Notes: a model not told the origin generated them from the sequence alone. 13,132 bases of DNA from JBIOJM01 sp044450785 (GCA_044450785.1 JBIOJM010000294.1:1-13132); one strand, 5' to 3'; positions 1-7,363 are shown, numbered from the stretch's first letter. A program made the numbers and translations.

Positions 1-242
1 ACAATAAAGTCCGCGACGTGACCGATCTCGCCGTCGGTTGCCTGGATGTGGTATCCCATCACCTCATCGGCGCTGCGCAGGTGCGGGTCACCCGACTCCT
101 GCTCGGCGACGGTGGCCGGCGCCGTCCCGGGCGCGCCAGCCAGAGCGCCTGGGTACATCGATCCGCCCCAGAGATACGGGCCTGACCAGTAGTATGGCCA
201 GCCGTAGTAGCGATAGTATTCGAGCTCGTGCTGGCGCGAAAC
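1..242 (-). CDS. PRC-barrel domain protein, partial (N-terminus lost, C-terminus beyond window)
   Basis: Reading the minus strand from about 242 down to 1 gives a continuous frame. It starts VSRQHELEYYRYYGWPYY, passes through a Gly/Ala/Pro-rich linker, and ends in DPHLRSADEVMGYHIQATDG followed by EIGHVADFIV. From memory, two-module PRC-barrel proteins carry the SRQHE-x-EYYRYYGWPYYW signature between the modules, and the second module opens with the LRSA-x-EV-x-GYHI-x-ATDGEIGHV segment. So this is the linker and the start of the second PRC module. The first PRC module, which should lie upstream, is absent: the frame runs instead into the antisense of cheA with no nearby start codon. PRC-barrels are small beta domains often linked to RNA processing or photosynthetic complexes; the role here is unknown. 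The gene continues past position 1. Recognition of the family is firm, but whether the broken 5' end is biological is unsettled. Confidence 0.75.
222..242. other. Junction between cheA and an inverted PRC-barrel gene
   Basis: These 21 bases read as the conserved CheA dimerisation-domain residues ELVLARN on the plus strand and as the conserved PRC-linker residues VSRQHEL on the minus strand. To the right only CheA homology continues, and to the left only PRC homology continues. The two genes therefore meet head to head at a stretch that fits both. A short shared block is the footprint of microhomology-mediated rearrangement and also of a false join at a short shared word during assembly. Confidence 0.6.
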
Positions 243-1892
243 CAGATCATGCAGTACAGCACTTCCCAGGAGGACGCCTCTTTCCTGGGCACCGTGCAGC
301 GGTTGAACCTGTTGACCACCGAGCTGCAGGTCAACGTCATGAAGACACGCATGCAGCCGATCGGCAACATTTGGAACAAGTTTCCCCGCGTGGTCCGCGA
401 CCTTGCGGTCGCCTGCGGCAAGCAGGCGCGTATCGACCTGGAGGGCCAGGAGACTGAGCTGGACAAGACGATCATCGAGGCCATTCGCGACCCCCTGACC
501 CACCTGCTGCGGAACGCCATCGACCACGGCATGGAGGCACCCGACGAGCGGGTGACCCGCGGCAAGCCCGCCGAGGGCCGGCTGTTGCTCCACGCCTTCC
601 ACGAGGGGGGTAAGGTCATCATCGAGATCACCGACGACGGCAAGGGGATCGACCCGCAGCGCGTCCGGGAGAAGGCCATCAACGCGAAGCTCATCACCCC
701 CGAACAGGCCGACCGGCTCGGCGATCGTGAACTCGTCAACCTCGTCTTCCTGCCCGGGTTCTCGACGGCGGACCGGGTGACGCACTTCTCCGGCCGGGGC
801 GTCGGCATGGACGTGGTACGGACCAACGTCGAAAGAATCGGCGGCACGGTCGACATCGAGAGCCGCCCCGCGCGGGGCACCACCATCAAGATGAAAATCC
901 CGCTGACTCTGGCCATCATCCCGGCCCTGACCATCACCGTCGGCGGCGACCGCTACGCAATCCCCCAGGTCAGCCTGCTCGAGCTGGTGCGGCTCGAAGG
1001 GGAGCAGGCCCTGCGCGGAATCGAGCAGATCCACGGTGCCCCGGTGTATCGGCTGCGAGGCAACCTGCTGCCCCTAGTCTACCTGAGCCGCCAGCTCCAG
1101 GTCGAGTCTGTCCGCGCGGAGGAAGGCGTCATCAACATCGTCGTCCTCCAGGCCGACGACCGGCAGTTCGGGCTGGTCGTCGACGCCATCCATGACACCG
1201 AGGAGATCGTGGTCAAACCGCTGCAGAAGCAGCTCAAGGGCATCAGCGCCTTCTCCGGCGCCACCATCATGGGCGACGGCAAGGTGGCCCTGATCCTCGA
1301 CGTCCTGGGCCTGGCCCAGAAGGCCCACGTCATCTCCGGCGCGCGCGAGCGGGCGCTGTCGGAGAAGGCAGCCAGCGCGCCTGAGCCCGCCGGCGACCGC
1401 CAGACCGTGCTCCTGGTCGTGACGCGCGACGGCGGCCGCATGGCCATCCCGTTGTCGCTGGTCGCCAGGCTGGAGGAGTTCCCGCGCTCCGCCCTCGAAC
1501 GGGCCGGCACGCAAAACGTGGTGCAATATCGCGACGAGATCCTGCCGCTGATCGACGTGTCGCGCGTGATGCGCCGGCGGCGGCGCGACTCTTCCAACGG
1601 AAGAGCGGTGGCGCGGCGCAAGGCGGCCCACCCGCGGAAGGCCGGCGACGACGAAACGGTCCAGGTCGTCGTCTACTCGGGCGAGGGCCGGCGCGTCGGG
1701 CTGGTTGTCGGGCACATCCTCGACATCGTCGAGGAGACGCTCGTCTCCCGCTCCCGTTCCAGCCGGCCGGGCGTCCTGTTCACGGCCGTGGTCCAGGGCC
1801 GGGTCACGGAGTTCCTCGATATCAAGGGCATCATCCGCTCGGCCGAGCCGGAATTCTTCGAGCAGCCCCAGCCCCTCGCCGCGGAGCCCTGA
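228..1892 (+). CDS. cheA: Chemotaxis histidine kinase CheA, 5'-truncated
   Basis: CheA is the cytoplasmic kinase that phosphorylates CheY and CheB under control of the receptor-CheW array. This 554-residue frame opens at a GTG inside the dimerisation domain (LARNQ, then TELQ-x-NVMKTRMQPI at 31-45). The ATP-binding domain follows, with N-box HLLRNAIDHG 92-101, G1 DDGKGID 136-142, F-box region 174-181 and G2 GRGVGMDVV 189-197. There are two CheW-like regulatory domains, about 226-365 and 393-537. The second is split by an Arg/Lys-rich insert at about 449-471. The histidine phosphotransfer domain and the CheY-binding region that belong before the dimerisation domain are missing, so this copy cannot carry the phosphoryl group itself. 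The GTG is a formal start without a ribosome site; in-frame codons continue leftward only to a stop at 183. The fragment is followed three bases later by cheW. Confidence 0.9.
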   Translation: MLARNQIMQYSTSQEDASFLGTVQRLNLLTTELQVNVMKTRMQPIGNIWNKFPRVVRDLAVACGKQARIDLEGQETELDKTIIEAIRDPLTHLLRNAIDHGMEAPDERVTRGKPAEGRLLLHAFHEGGKVIIEITDDGKGIDPQRVREKAINAKLITPEQADRLGDRELVNLVFLPGFSTADRVTHFSGRGVGMDVVRTNVERIGGTVDIESRPARGTTIKMKIPLTLAIIPALTITVGGDRYAIPQVSLLELVRLEGEQALRGIEQIHGAPVYRLRGNLLPLVYLSRQLQVESVRAEEGVINIVVLQADDRQFGLVVDAIHDTEEIVVKPLQKQLKGISAFSGATIMGDGKVALILDVLGLAQKAHVISGARERALSEKAASAPEPAGDRQTVLLVVTRDGGRMAIPLSLVARLEEFPRSALERAGTQNVVQYRDEILPLIDVSRVMRRRRRDSSNGRAVARRKAAHPRKAGDDETVQVVVYSGEGRRVGLVVGHILDIVEETLVSRSRSSRPGVLFTAVVQGRVTEFLDIKGIIRSAEPEFFEQPQPLAAEP

Positions 1893-1895
1893 GCG

Positions 1896-2354
1896 ATGCC
1901 GGACGTCCATCAATACTGCACGTTCTTCGTGGACGGCCATTTCTTCGGGCTGGACGTGCTCAAGGTGCAGGAGATCATTCGCTACCAGGAGATGACCTCC
2001 GTGCCGCTCGCCCCGCCGGTCGTGCGCGGGTTGATCAACCTGCGCGGCCAGATCGTGACGGCCATCGACCTTCGCCGCCGCCTCGAGCTGCGCGATCGGC
2101 CCGCGGACCAGCTCCCCGTCAACGTTGTGGTTCACACCGACGACGGCGCGGTCAGCCTGCTCGTGGACGAGATCGGCGACGTGCTGGAAGTGCCGGAGAA
2201 GGCGTTCGAACGCCCGCCCGAGACGCTCCAGGGGACGGCACTGGAGCTGATCCGGGGCGCCTACAAGCTGAAGGACCGGCTGCTCCTCATCCTCGACACC
2301 GATCGGACGGTCAACCTGCCGGCGGGCGCGAGAGGGTTCGAACGGCCCGAGTAG
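1896..2354 (+). CDS. cheW: Chemotaxis adaptor CheW
   Basis: CheW is the small cytoplasmic scaffold that links receptors to the CheW-like domain of CheA. The 152-residue product is one full CheW domain, of normal length for the family. It opens with the typical FFVDGHFFGLDVLKVQEI strand. The family hallmark RGLINLRGQIVTAIDLRRRL lies at about 44-63, and the segment SLLVDEIGDVLEV follows. The C-terminal strand LLLILD precedes a short unconserved tail. The ATG lies three bases after the cheA stop with a GGAG about ten bases upstream, so translational coupling with cheA is likely. It is probably the only stand-alone adaptor in the cluster and would couple the globin receptor encoded next to it. 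Confidence 0.95.
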   Translation: MPDVHQYCTFFVDGHFFGLDVLKVQEIIRYQEMTSVPLAPPVVRGLINLRGQIVTAIDLRRRLELRDRPADQLPVNVVVHTDDGAVSLLVDEIGDVLEVPEKAFERPPETLQGTALELIRGAYKLKDRLLLILDTDRTVNLPAGARGFERPE

Positions 2355-2356
2355 GT

Positions 2357-2392
2357 CTGCGCGGCCGTCGCGCAGGTATCGGGGCCGCGCGG
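2357..2392 (+). other. Inverted repeat between cheW and the receptor gene
   Basis: GCGCGGCC at 2359-2366 is complementary to GGCCGCGC at 2383-2390. The stem extends by a G-T and a C-G pair on the outside, and the loop is 16 nt. No T-run follows, so this is not a canonical intrinsic terminator. It could tune expression between the cheA-cheW part and the receptor gene, or be a chance GC-rich dyad. Confidence 0.25.
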
Positions 2393-2431
2393 GAAACATC
2401 AAACCAGGTGGGCAGCGACGCGAGGCCAGAC

Positions 2432-4642
2432 ATGACGACGCGCGGTAAAAGTAAAGCCACTTATTCGGAAAGCCTGTTCGATCGCCTTGGGGGGATGGAC
2501 GCCATCACGGCCGTCGTGGACGGATTTTATGATCGGGTGCTCGACGACCCGGAGCTCTTACCCTTCTTCGAGCGGACCAACGTCGCCTGGCTCCGCAAGC
2601 GCCTGGCGGTGTTCATCGCCCAGGCGGCAGGCGGGCCGGCCGAATACCGCGGCAGGGACATGAAGACCGTGCACGAGCGCCTCGCCGTCCAACCCATCCA
2701 TTTCGACCGGACAGCCGGGCACCTGGTCGCCGCACTGGAATCCCTGGACGTCCCGCCTTCCCTGATCGACGAGGTGATCGCCGTCGTCGCCCCTTTGAAA
2801 GCTGATATCGTCAACACCTCTCTTCCCCCGGCCGCGCCGGGAAACTACGGAGCATCCACCATGAACACCGCCCCCGAAACCTCCGTCGGCCCCGCGCCGA
2901 GCACCAACGGAGACATGAACTCGCTCGAGTTTCTTCGGGCCAGTCTCTCCAGCGTCCAGGCCAACATCTTCCTGGCGGACACGACGTTCAACATCATCTA
3001 CGTCAATGACCGGGCAATGGAAACCCTGCGCGGCATCGAGGGCGAGATCCGCAAGGCCTTCGGCGTCGAGGTGGAGGACATCGTCGGCGGGACCATTCAC
3101 CGCTTCCACAAGGACAGGCGGCGCGTGGAGCGCATCCTGCGCAACCCGGCCGCCCTGCCGCACCAGGCCGAGTTCAGCTTCGGCGACATCACGCTCCAGA
3201 CCACGATCAACGGCGTCTTCGGCCCGCACAACGAGGTCCTCGGGTACGTCGTCAACTGGGAGGACGTCAGCCAGCGCCTACGCAACGAATACGAGCAGTC
3301 GCGTCTCTCGTCCATGCTGGACAACGCGCCCACGAACGTGATGATGGCCGACCGCGACCTGAAGATCATCTACGTCAACCCCGCCTCGCTGGCGACCCTG
3401 CGCAAGCTGGAGCGGCACCTACCCGTCAAGCCCGAAAACACCCTCGGCTCGCTCGTCGACGTCTTCCACAAGGACCCGGTCTACCAGCGCAAGATCCTGT
3501 CCAACGACAAGAACCTGCCGGTGCGCGCCAATATCCAGATCGGCCCCGAGACCGCCGACCTGCTCGTCACCGCCATCTACGACAAGAACAAGAATTACCT
3601 CGGCCCGATGGTCACCTGGGAGCTGATCACCGAGAAGCTGGAGAACGAGCGCAAGATCCAGGAGGCCGCCGAGCGCGAGCGCCGGCAGGCGGAGGAGCTG
3701 CGGACCAAGGTGGAGGGCATCCTCGATGTGGTCAACGCGGCCAGCCGCGGCGACCTCACGCGCGAGATCCAGGTCAAGGGCACCGACTCGATCGGCCAGA
3801 TGGGCGAGGGACTGTCCAAGTTCCTGGCGAACCTGCGCCACAGTGTCTCCAGCATCTCGGAGATGGCCCAGACGCTCGCCAGCTCGTCGCGGCAACTCAC
3901 CGCGGTGAGCCAGCAAATGGCGTCCAACGCCGAGGAGACGGCGGCTCAAGCCAACGTCGCCTCCGCGGCGGCCGAGCAGGTGAGCAAGAACGTCACCACC
4001 GTGGCCACCGGCACCGAGGAGATGGGCGCCAGCATCCGCGAGATCGCCAAGAACACCAACGAGGCCGCCAGGGTGGCCACCTCCGCCGTCACGGTGGCCG
4101 AGAAGACCAACAACACCGTCGCCAAGCTCGGCGAGTCGAGCGCCGAGATCGGCAACGTCATCAAGGTCATCACCAGCATCGCCCAGCAGACCAACCTGCT
4201 GGCATTGAACGCCACCATCGAGGCGGCCCGCGCCGGCGAGGCAGGCAAGGGCTTCGCCGTCGTCGCCAACGAGGTCAAGGAGCTCGCCAAGCAGACCGCC
4301 AAGGCCACCGAGGACATCAGCCGCAAGATCGAGGCCATCCAGTCCGACACCAAGGGCGCGGTCGATGCCATCGGCCAGATCGGCAAGATCATCAACCAGA
4401 TCAACGACATCCAGAACGCGATCGCCAGCGCCGTCGAGGAGCAGACGGCCACGACCGGCGAGATCAGCCGGAACGTGGCCGAGGCGGCCAAGGGAAGCAA
4501 CGAGATCGCGCAGAACATCACCGGCGTGGCCCAGGCCGCCCGCAGCACCACCGAGGGGGCGAGCAACACCAAGGACTCGGCCGACGGGCTCTCCAAGATG
4601 GCTCTGGAGCTCCAGCAACTGGTGGGTCAGTTCAAGTATTGA
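2432..4642 (+). CDS. Soluble chemoreceptor: truncated haemoglobin + 2 PAS + HAMP-like + MCP signalling domain
   Basis: This predicted cytoplasmic methyl-accepting chemotaxis protein has no transmembrane segment. From the ATG at 2432, residues about 10-128 match group I truncated (2/2) haemoglobins: SLFDRLGG start, B10 tyrosine 33 in GFYDRV, AAGGPAEYRGRDM, proximal histidine 81 in MKTVHERL, and a VVAPLKADI end. By alignment from memory with TrHbN, position E11 is leucine rather than glutamine. Two PAS domains follow (about 166-282 and 292-407), each with an IIYVN strand and an FHKD motif. A HAMP-like segment comes next (about 421-475), then the MCP coiled coil with hairpin tip IAQQTNLLALNATIEAARAG at about 583-602. 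There is no C-terminal pentapeptide for CheR tethering. Haem-gas (O2, NO) sensing is inferred from the fold only. The ATG is preferred because GAGG stands about nine bases upstream; an in-frame GTG at 2408 would add eight residues. Confidence 0.92.
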   Translation: MTTRGKSKATYSESLFDRLGGMDAITAVVDGFYDRVLDDPELLPFFERTNVAWLRKRLAVFIAQAAGGPAEYRGRDMKTVHERLAVQPIHFDRTAGHLVAALESLDVPPSLIDEVIAVVAPLKADIVNTSLPPAAPGNYGASTMNTAPETSVGPAPSTNGDMNSLEFLRASLSSVQANIFLADTTFNIIYVNDRAMETLRGIEGEIRKAFGVEVEDIVGGTIHRFHKDRRRVERILRNPAALPHQAEFSFGDITLQTTINGVFGPHNEVLGYVVNWEDVSQRLRNEYEQSRLSSMLDNAPTNVMMADRDLKIIYVNPASLATLRKLERHLPVKPENTLGSLVDVFHKDPVYQRKILSNDKNLPVRANIQIGPETADLLVTAIYDKNKNYLGPMVTWELITEKLENERKIQEAAERERRQAEELRTKVEGILDVVNAASRGDLTREIQVKGTDSIGQMGEGLSKFLANLRHSVSSISEMAQTLASSSRQLTAVSQQMASNAEETAAQANVASAAAEQVSKNVTTVATGTEEMGASIREIAKNTNEAARVATSAVTVAEKTNNTVAKLGESSAEIGNVIKVITSIAQQTNLLALNATIEAARAGEAGKGFAVVANEVKELAKQTAKATEDISRKIEAIQSDTKGAVDAIGQIGKIINQINDIQNAIASAVEEQTATTGEISRNVAEAAKGSNEIAQNITGVAQAARSTTEGASNTKDSADGLSKMALELQQLVGQFKY

Positions 4643-4680
4643 GCGCCCCGGATCAGAGAAGTCCCGCGGGCTGCCGCCGC

Positions 4681-4694
4681 GACCCGAGCGGGTC
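4681..4694 (+). other. Short inverted repeat after the receptor gene
   Basis: GACCCG and CGGGTC form a near-perfect dyad about 40 bases after the receptor stop codon, in the 186-base gap before cheY. There is no T-run, so it is at best a weak pause or RNA-end-stabilising hairpin. Confidence 0.2.
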
Positions 4695-4753
4695 TACGCC
4701 ATGATGGAACAACCGCCCGTGTCCACGCCGATCAGTTGCTTCGGGTGACGGAA

Positions 4754-4784
4754 GGGAGCAAACTGGTACGGGTCTGGCTGGAGT
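4754..4784 (+). repeat. Dispersed intergenic repeat, copy A
   Basis: The stretch beginning GGGAGCAAACTGGTACGGG and ending TCTGGCTGGAGT recurs at 7955-7984 with a single one-base indel. It lies about 45 bases upstream of the cheY start codon. No other function is visible. The near identity of two copies 3.2 kb apart in non-coding DNA points to a dispersed repeat family. Confidence 0.75.
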
Positions 4785-4828
4785 CTACACCGCCAGCCCC
4801 GGATTGTCCCACTGCCACGGAGACGTAC

Positions 4829-5200
4829 ATGCTCGCGCTGGTCATCGACGACTCTCGGGCCGTGCGGGTCATCATCCGCAACATCCTGCTCGAGATGGGG
4901 ATGGAGGTGGTCGAGGCCGGCAACGGCCGCGAGGCCCTGGAGCAGTTGCGGCAAAACCCCGACGTCGAGCTCGTGCTGGTTGACTGGAACATGCCGGAGA
5001 TGAACGGCCTCGACTTCATCCGCGCGGTTCGCTCCCAGCACTCGTACGACGGAGTGCGCATCGTCATGGTGACGACGGAGACGGAGGGCGTTCAGGTCTG
5101 CCGCGCGCTCGACGCAGGCGCCAACGAGTACGTCATGAAGCCGTTCAACCGTGAGGTCCTGGTCGCGAAGCTCAACATGCTGGACGTGTTCGGGGAGTAG
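4829..5200 (+). CDS. cheY: Chemotaxis response regulator CheY
   Basis: A 123-residue stand-alone receiver domain, the usual length of CheY. It accepts phosphate from CheA and acts on the motor switch or another output. Visible key residues are the acidic pair D7-D8 (VIDDSR), the phospho-acceptor D52 (LVLVDWNMPEMNG), T82 in VMVTTE and the conserved lysine K104 in YVMKPF. The ATG at 4829 is chosen because GGAG stands about six bases upstream and the protein then starts exactly at the first beta strand. A longer frame opening at 4736 would run through the dispersed repeat and add 31 residues unlike any receiver. The stop is three bases before cheB, which suggests coupled translation. No DNA-binding output domain is present. 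Confidence 0.95.
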   Translation: MLALVIDDSRAVRVIIRNILLEMGMEVVEAGNGREALEQLRQNPDVELVLVDWNMPEMNGLDFIRAVRSQHSYDGVRIVMVTTETEGVQVCRALDAGANEYVMKPFNREVLVAKLNMLDVFGE

Positions 5201-5203
5201 CGC

Positions 5204-6286
5204 ATGCCGAAGATCCGCATCCTGGTCGTCGATGATTCCGTCGTCTTCCGCCGGCTGGTGTCCGAGGAACTCTCCCGCGACCCCGAGCTCGAAGTGGTCG
5301 GCACCGCCGCCAACGGCCGGATCGCCCTGGCCAAGCTCGGCCAGTTGAGCCCGGACCTGGTCATCCTCGACATCACGATGCCGGAGATGGACGGCCTGGA
5401 GACGCTCAAGGAGCTGCGCAAGACATACCAGCGGCTGCCGGTGATCATGTTCAGCTCCCTGACGGAGCGCGGGGCGGCGGAGACTCTCGAGGCCCTGGCG
5501 CTCGGGGCGAGCGACTACTTCACCAAACCCGCCGACGTGGGGGGCCTGGACAATTCGTTGCGGGTCATCCGGGAGGAGATGGTCCCGATGATCAAGGCCC
5601 TTTGCGCCCCGCTGCGCCAGCAGACGGCACGGGCCGGCGCAGGTACGAGCGGCCTGACCACGGGGAAGCCCCCGATCGTGACCGGCACGATCCGGGTGCT
5701 GGCCATCGGAGCCTCGACCGGCGGGCCGAACGCCCTGTCCGAGATCTTCACGCGGCTGCCGGCCGACTTCCCCGTGCCCATCGTGATCGTCCAGCACATG
5801 CCCCCGATGTTCACCCGGCTGATGGCCGAGCGTCTGTCGGCCCAGTCGCCGATCCACGTTCAGGAGGCCAGCTCGGGGTGCCTGCTCAAGCCGGGGGACG
5901 CCTGGGTCGCGCCCGGCGACTACCACATGATCGTCGTACGGGACGGTCTCCAGTATCGCCTCCTGGTTCATCAGGACCCGCCGGAAAACTCCTGCCGGCC
6001 GGCAGTCGACGTGCTGCTGCGCTCGGTCGCCCAGAGCTTCGGCGCCGACTCCCTGACGGTGATCTTGACCGGAATGGGTCAGGACGGCCTGCGCGGCTGC
6101 GAATCGCTCCGCGCGGCCGGCGGGCAAGTGCTCGTCCAGGACGAGGCCACATCGGTGGTGTGGGGGATGCCGGGCTACGTCGCCGGAGCGGGGCTGGCCG
6201 ACCGGGTGCTCCCCCTGGCGATGATTGCGGGCGAGATCGTGCAGCGGGTCCGGGCTCAGAAGCGTCCACTTCGAGACAGTGTGTGA
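5204..6286 (+). CDS. cheB: Protein-glutamate methylesterase/glutaminase CheB
   Basis: CheB removes methyl groups from receptor glutamates and deamidates receptor glutamines; it is activated by phosphorylation from CheA. The 360-residue product has the standard two-domain layout. The receiver domain spans 1 to about 125, with D10-D11, phospho-acceptor D56 in VILDITMP, S84-S85 and K108. A linker of about 35 residues leads to the methylesterase domain from about 160. Its catalytic triad is visible: S171 in GASTGG, H198 in VQHMP and D294 in TGMGQDG. The length and all key residues are normal, so the enzyme should be active on the receptor encoded upstream. The start has GGGGAG six bases before it and follows the cheY stop by three bases. 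An unusual repeat-rich gap separates it from cheR. Confidence 0.96.
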   Translation: MPKIRILVVDDSVVFRRLVSEELSRDPELEVVGTAANGRIALAKLGQLSPDLVILDITMPEMDGLETLKELRKTYQRLPVIMFSSLTERGAAETLEALALGASDYFTKPADVGGLDNSLRVIREEMVPMIKALCAPLRQQTARAGAGTSGLTTGKPPIVTGTIRVLAIGASTGGPNALSEIFTRLPADFPVPIVIVQHMPPMFTRLMAERLSAQSPIHVQEASSGCLLKPGDAWVAPGDYHMIVVRDGLQYRLLVHQDPPENSCRPAVDVLLRSVAQSFGADSLTVILTGMGQDGLRGCESLRAAGGQVLVQDEATSVVWGMPGYVAGAGLADRVLPLAMIAGEIVQRVRAQKRPLRDSV

Positions 6287-6359
6287 GGATCTGACAATTC
6301 GCCGGTACTGCCATGGTTCCTGATTCCACGTCCTTCCTCCGTCAGAGCCGTTCGGCTCA

Positions 6360-6387
6360 ATGACGAACCAGGAATTCGACTTCATCC
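6360..6387 (+). repeat. Duplicated copy of the cheR start (28 nt)
   Basis: These 28 bases match 6503-6530, the first 28 bases of cheR, at 27 of 28 positions (GAA here, GGA there). Read from its ATG it encodes MTNQEFDFIL, almost the CheR N-terminus MTDQEFDFIR, and then hits a stop in the adjoining heptamer array at 6402-6404. A short dyad (GAGCCG at 6345-6350, CGGCTC at 6353-6358) lies just before it. This looks like a tandem duplication of the gene start, with the array between the two copies. Confidence 0.85.
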
Positions 6388-6484
6388 TGACCAATGACCA
6401 ATGACCAATGACCAATGACCAATGACCAATGATCAATGACCAATGACCAATGACCAATGACCAATGACCAATGACCAATGACCA
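6388..6484 (+). repeat. Heptanucleotide tandem array (TGACCAA)n
   Basis: There are 13 full copies of TGACCAA in direct tandem plus six bases of a fourteenth. Only one unit varies (TGATCAA at 6430-6436). Every unit contains an overlapping ATGA start/stop and closes all three plus-strand frames. On the minus strand the 7-nt unit has no stop and reads as the same heptapeptide in all frames. It resembles in kind the short heptamer tandem repeats known from cyanobacterial and other genomes. It lies in the cheB-cheR gap, ending 18 bases before the cheR ATG. Confidence 0.97.
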
Positions 6485-6502
6485 CTATTGGTGTTCGCCT
6501 CC

Positions 6503-7318
6503 ATGACGGACCAGGAATTCGACTTCATCCGCAAGCTCCTTCGTGACCGCAGCGCGATCACGCTGGAGGACGGCAAGCAATACCTGGTCGAGTCGCGGCT
6601 GGCGCCAATCGTGCGGGAACTGAAGCTGAACTCGATCAGCGACCTGGTGCCCCTCCTGCGCGACCCGCTCTCCAACGGCCTGCAGCAGCAGGTCGTCGAG
6701 GCCATGGTGACCACCGAGACGACGTTCTTCCGCGACCTGCACCCGTTCGAGGCGATCCGCAAGTCCGTGATCCCGGACCTGATCCGGAGGCGCCAGAACG
6801 AGCGATGCCTGAACATCTGGTGCGCGGCCTGCTCAACCGGGCAGGAGCCGTACAGCCTCGTCCTCTTGTTGCGGGAGCATTTCCCGGAACTGGGGGGCTG
6901 GAAGGTCAACATCCTGGCGACCGACCTCTCGCGGGACGTCCTGGCCCGCGCGAGAGAGGGGCGTTACAGCCAGATCGAGATCAACCGCGGTCTGCCCGCC
7001 GCACTGCTGGTGAAGCACTTCCGGCAACATGGCACCTCGTGGCAGCTCCACGACGACTTACGCGGCATGGTCAATTTCCAGGAGCTCAACCTGGTCAGGG
7101 CGTGGCCCCCTTTGCCGCGGATGGACCTGGTCTTCCTGCGGAACGTCATGATCTACTTCGACGTGGAGACCAAGAAAGTCATCCTGGGCCGCATGGCCAG
7201 CGTGCTTCAATCGGACGGCTACCTGCTCCTGGGCGGGGCGGAAACGACGTTCAACCTCAACGACGCCTACAAGCGCCTCGAGCAGTTCAAGACCGGGTTT
7301 TATCAACTGATCGGTTGA
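6503..7318 (+). CDS. cheR: Chemoreceptor glutamate methyltransferase CheR
   Basis: CheR methylates specific glutamates of chemoreceptors with S-adenosylmethionine, opposing CheB. The 271-residue product has the family layout. An N-terminal helical domain spans 1 to about 70. The conserved TTETTFFRD stretch is at 70-78, the SAM-binding motif IWCAACSTGQEPYS at 105-118, and an acidic residue D141 in ATDLS could contact the SAM ribose. The FLRNVMIYFD segment at 211-220 and the C-terminal LLLGGAETT strand complete the fold. The length is normal. The ATG at 6503 is chosen because homology begins there; a TTG at 6488 would add five residues. No convincing ribosome site precedes either start, perhaps because the native leader was displaced by the repeat array and the duplicated gene start. 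Confidence 0.95.
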   Translation: MTDQEFDFIRKLLRDRSAITLEDGKQYLVESRLAPIVRELKLNSISDLVPLLRDPLSNGLQQQVVEAMVTTETTFFRDLHPFEAIRKSVIPDLIRRRQNERCLNIWCAACSTGQEPYSLVLLLREHFPELGGWKVNILATDLSRDVLARAREGRYSQIEINRGLPAALLVKHFRQHGTSWQLHDDLRGMVNFQELNLVRAWPPLPRMDLVFLRNVMIYFDVETKKVILGRMASVLQSDGYLLLGGAETTFNLNDAYKRLEQFKTGFYQLIG

Positions 7319-7352
7319 GCCGCGCCGCGGCGGCTCGCGCCCCGTCCGGGGC
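7317..7352 (+). other. Two adjacent hairpins after cheR
   Basis: GAGCCGC (7317-7323) pairs with GCGGCTC (7330-7336), and GCCCC (7339-7343) pairs with GGGGC (7348-7352). They fill the cheR to cheX-like gap and run up to the ribosome site of the next gene. With no T-run they are more likely RNA-processing or translation-tuning structures than terminators. Confidence 0.35.
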
Positions 7353-7363
7353 GGGAGGTGGCT

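Noticed and set aside
1074..2402. 442-residue minus-strand frame over cheA and cheW
   Set aside because: It is antisense to conserved CheA and CheW coding sequence and shows no domain of its own; GC-rich codon bias keeps it open.
3419..4618. 399-residue Leu/Gly/Asp-rich minus-strand frame
   Set aside because: It is the mirror of the MCP signalling domain. The low-complexity LGDLADL text is what the reverse of MCP codons produces.
4694..6478. 594-residue minus-strand frame over cheY and cheB
   Set aside because: It is antisense to two secure genes. Its N-terminus is the heptamer array, which is open in every minus frame (repeating VIGHWSL), and the rest has shadow-frame composition.
6388..6484. 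CRISPR array
   Set aside because: The units are 7 nt in direct tandem with no spacers, so this is a simple tandem repeat.
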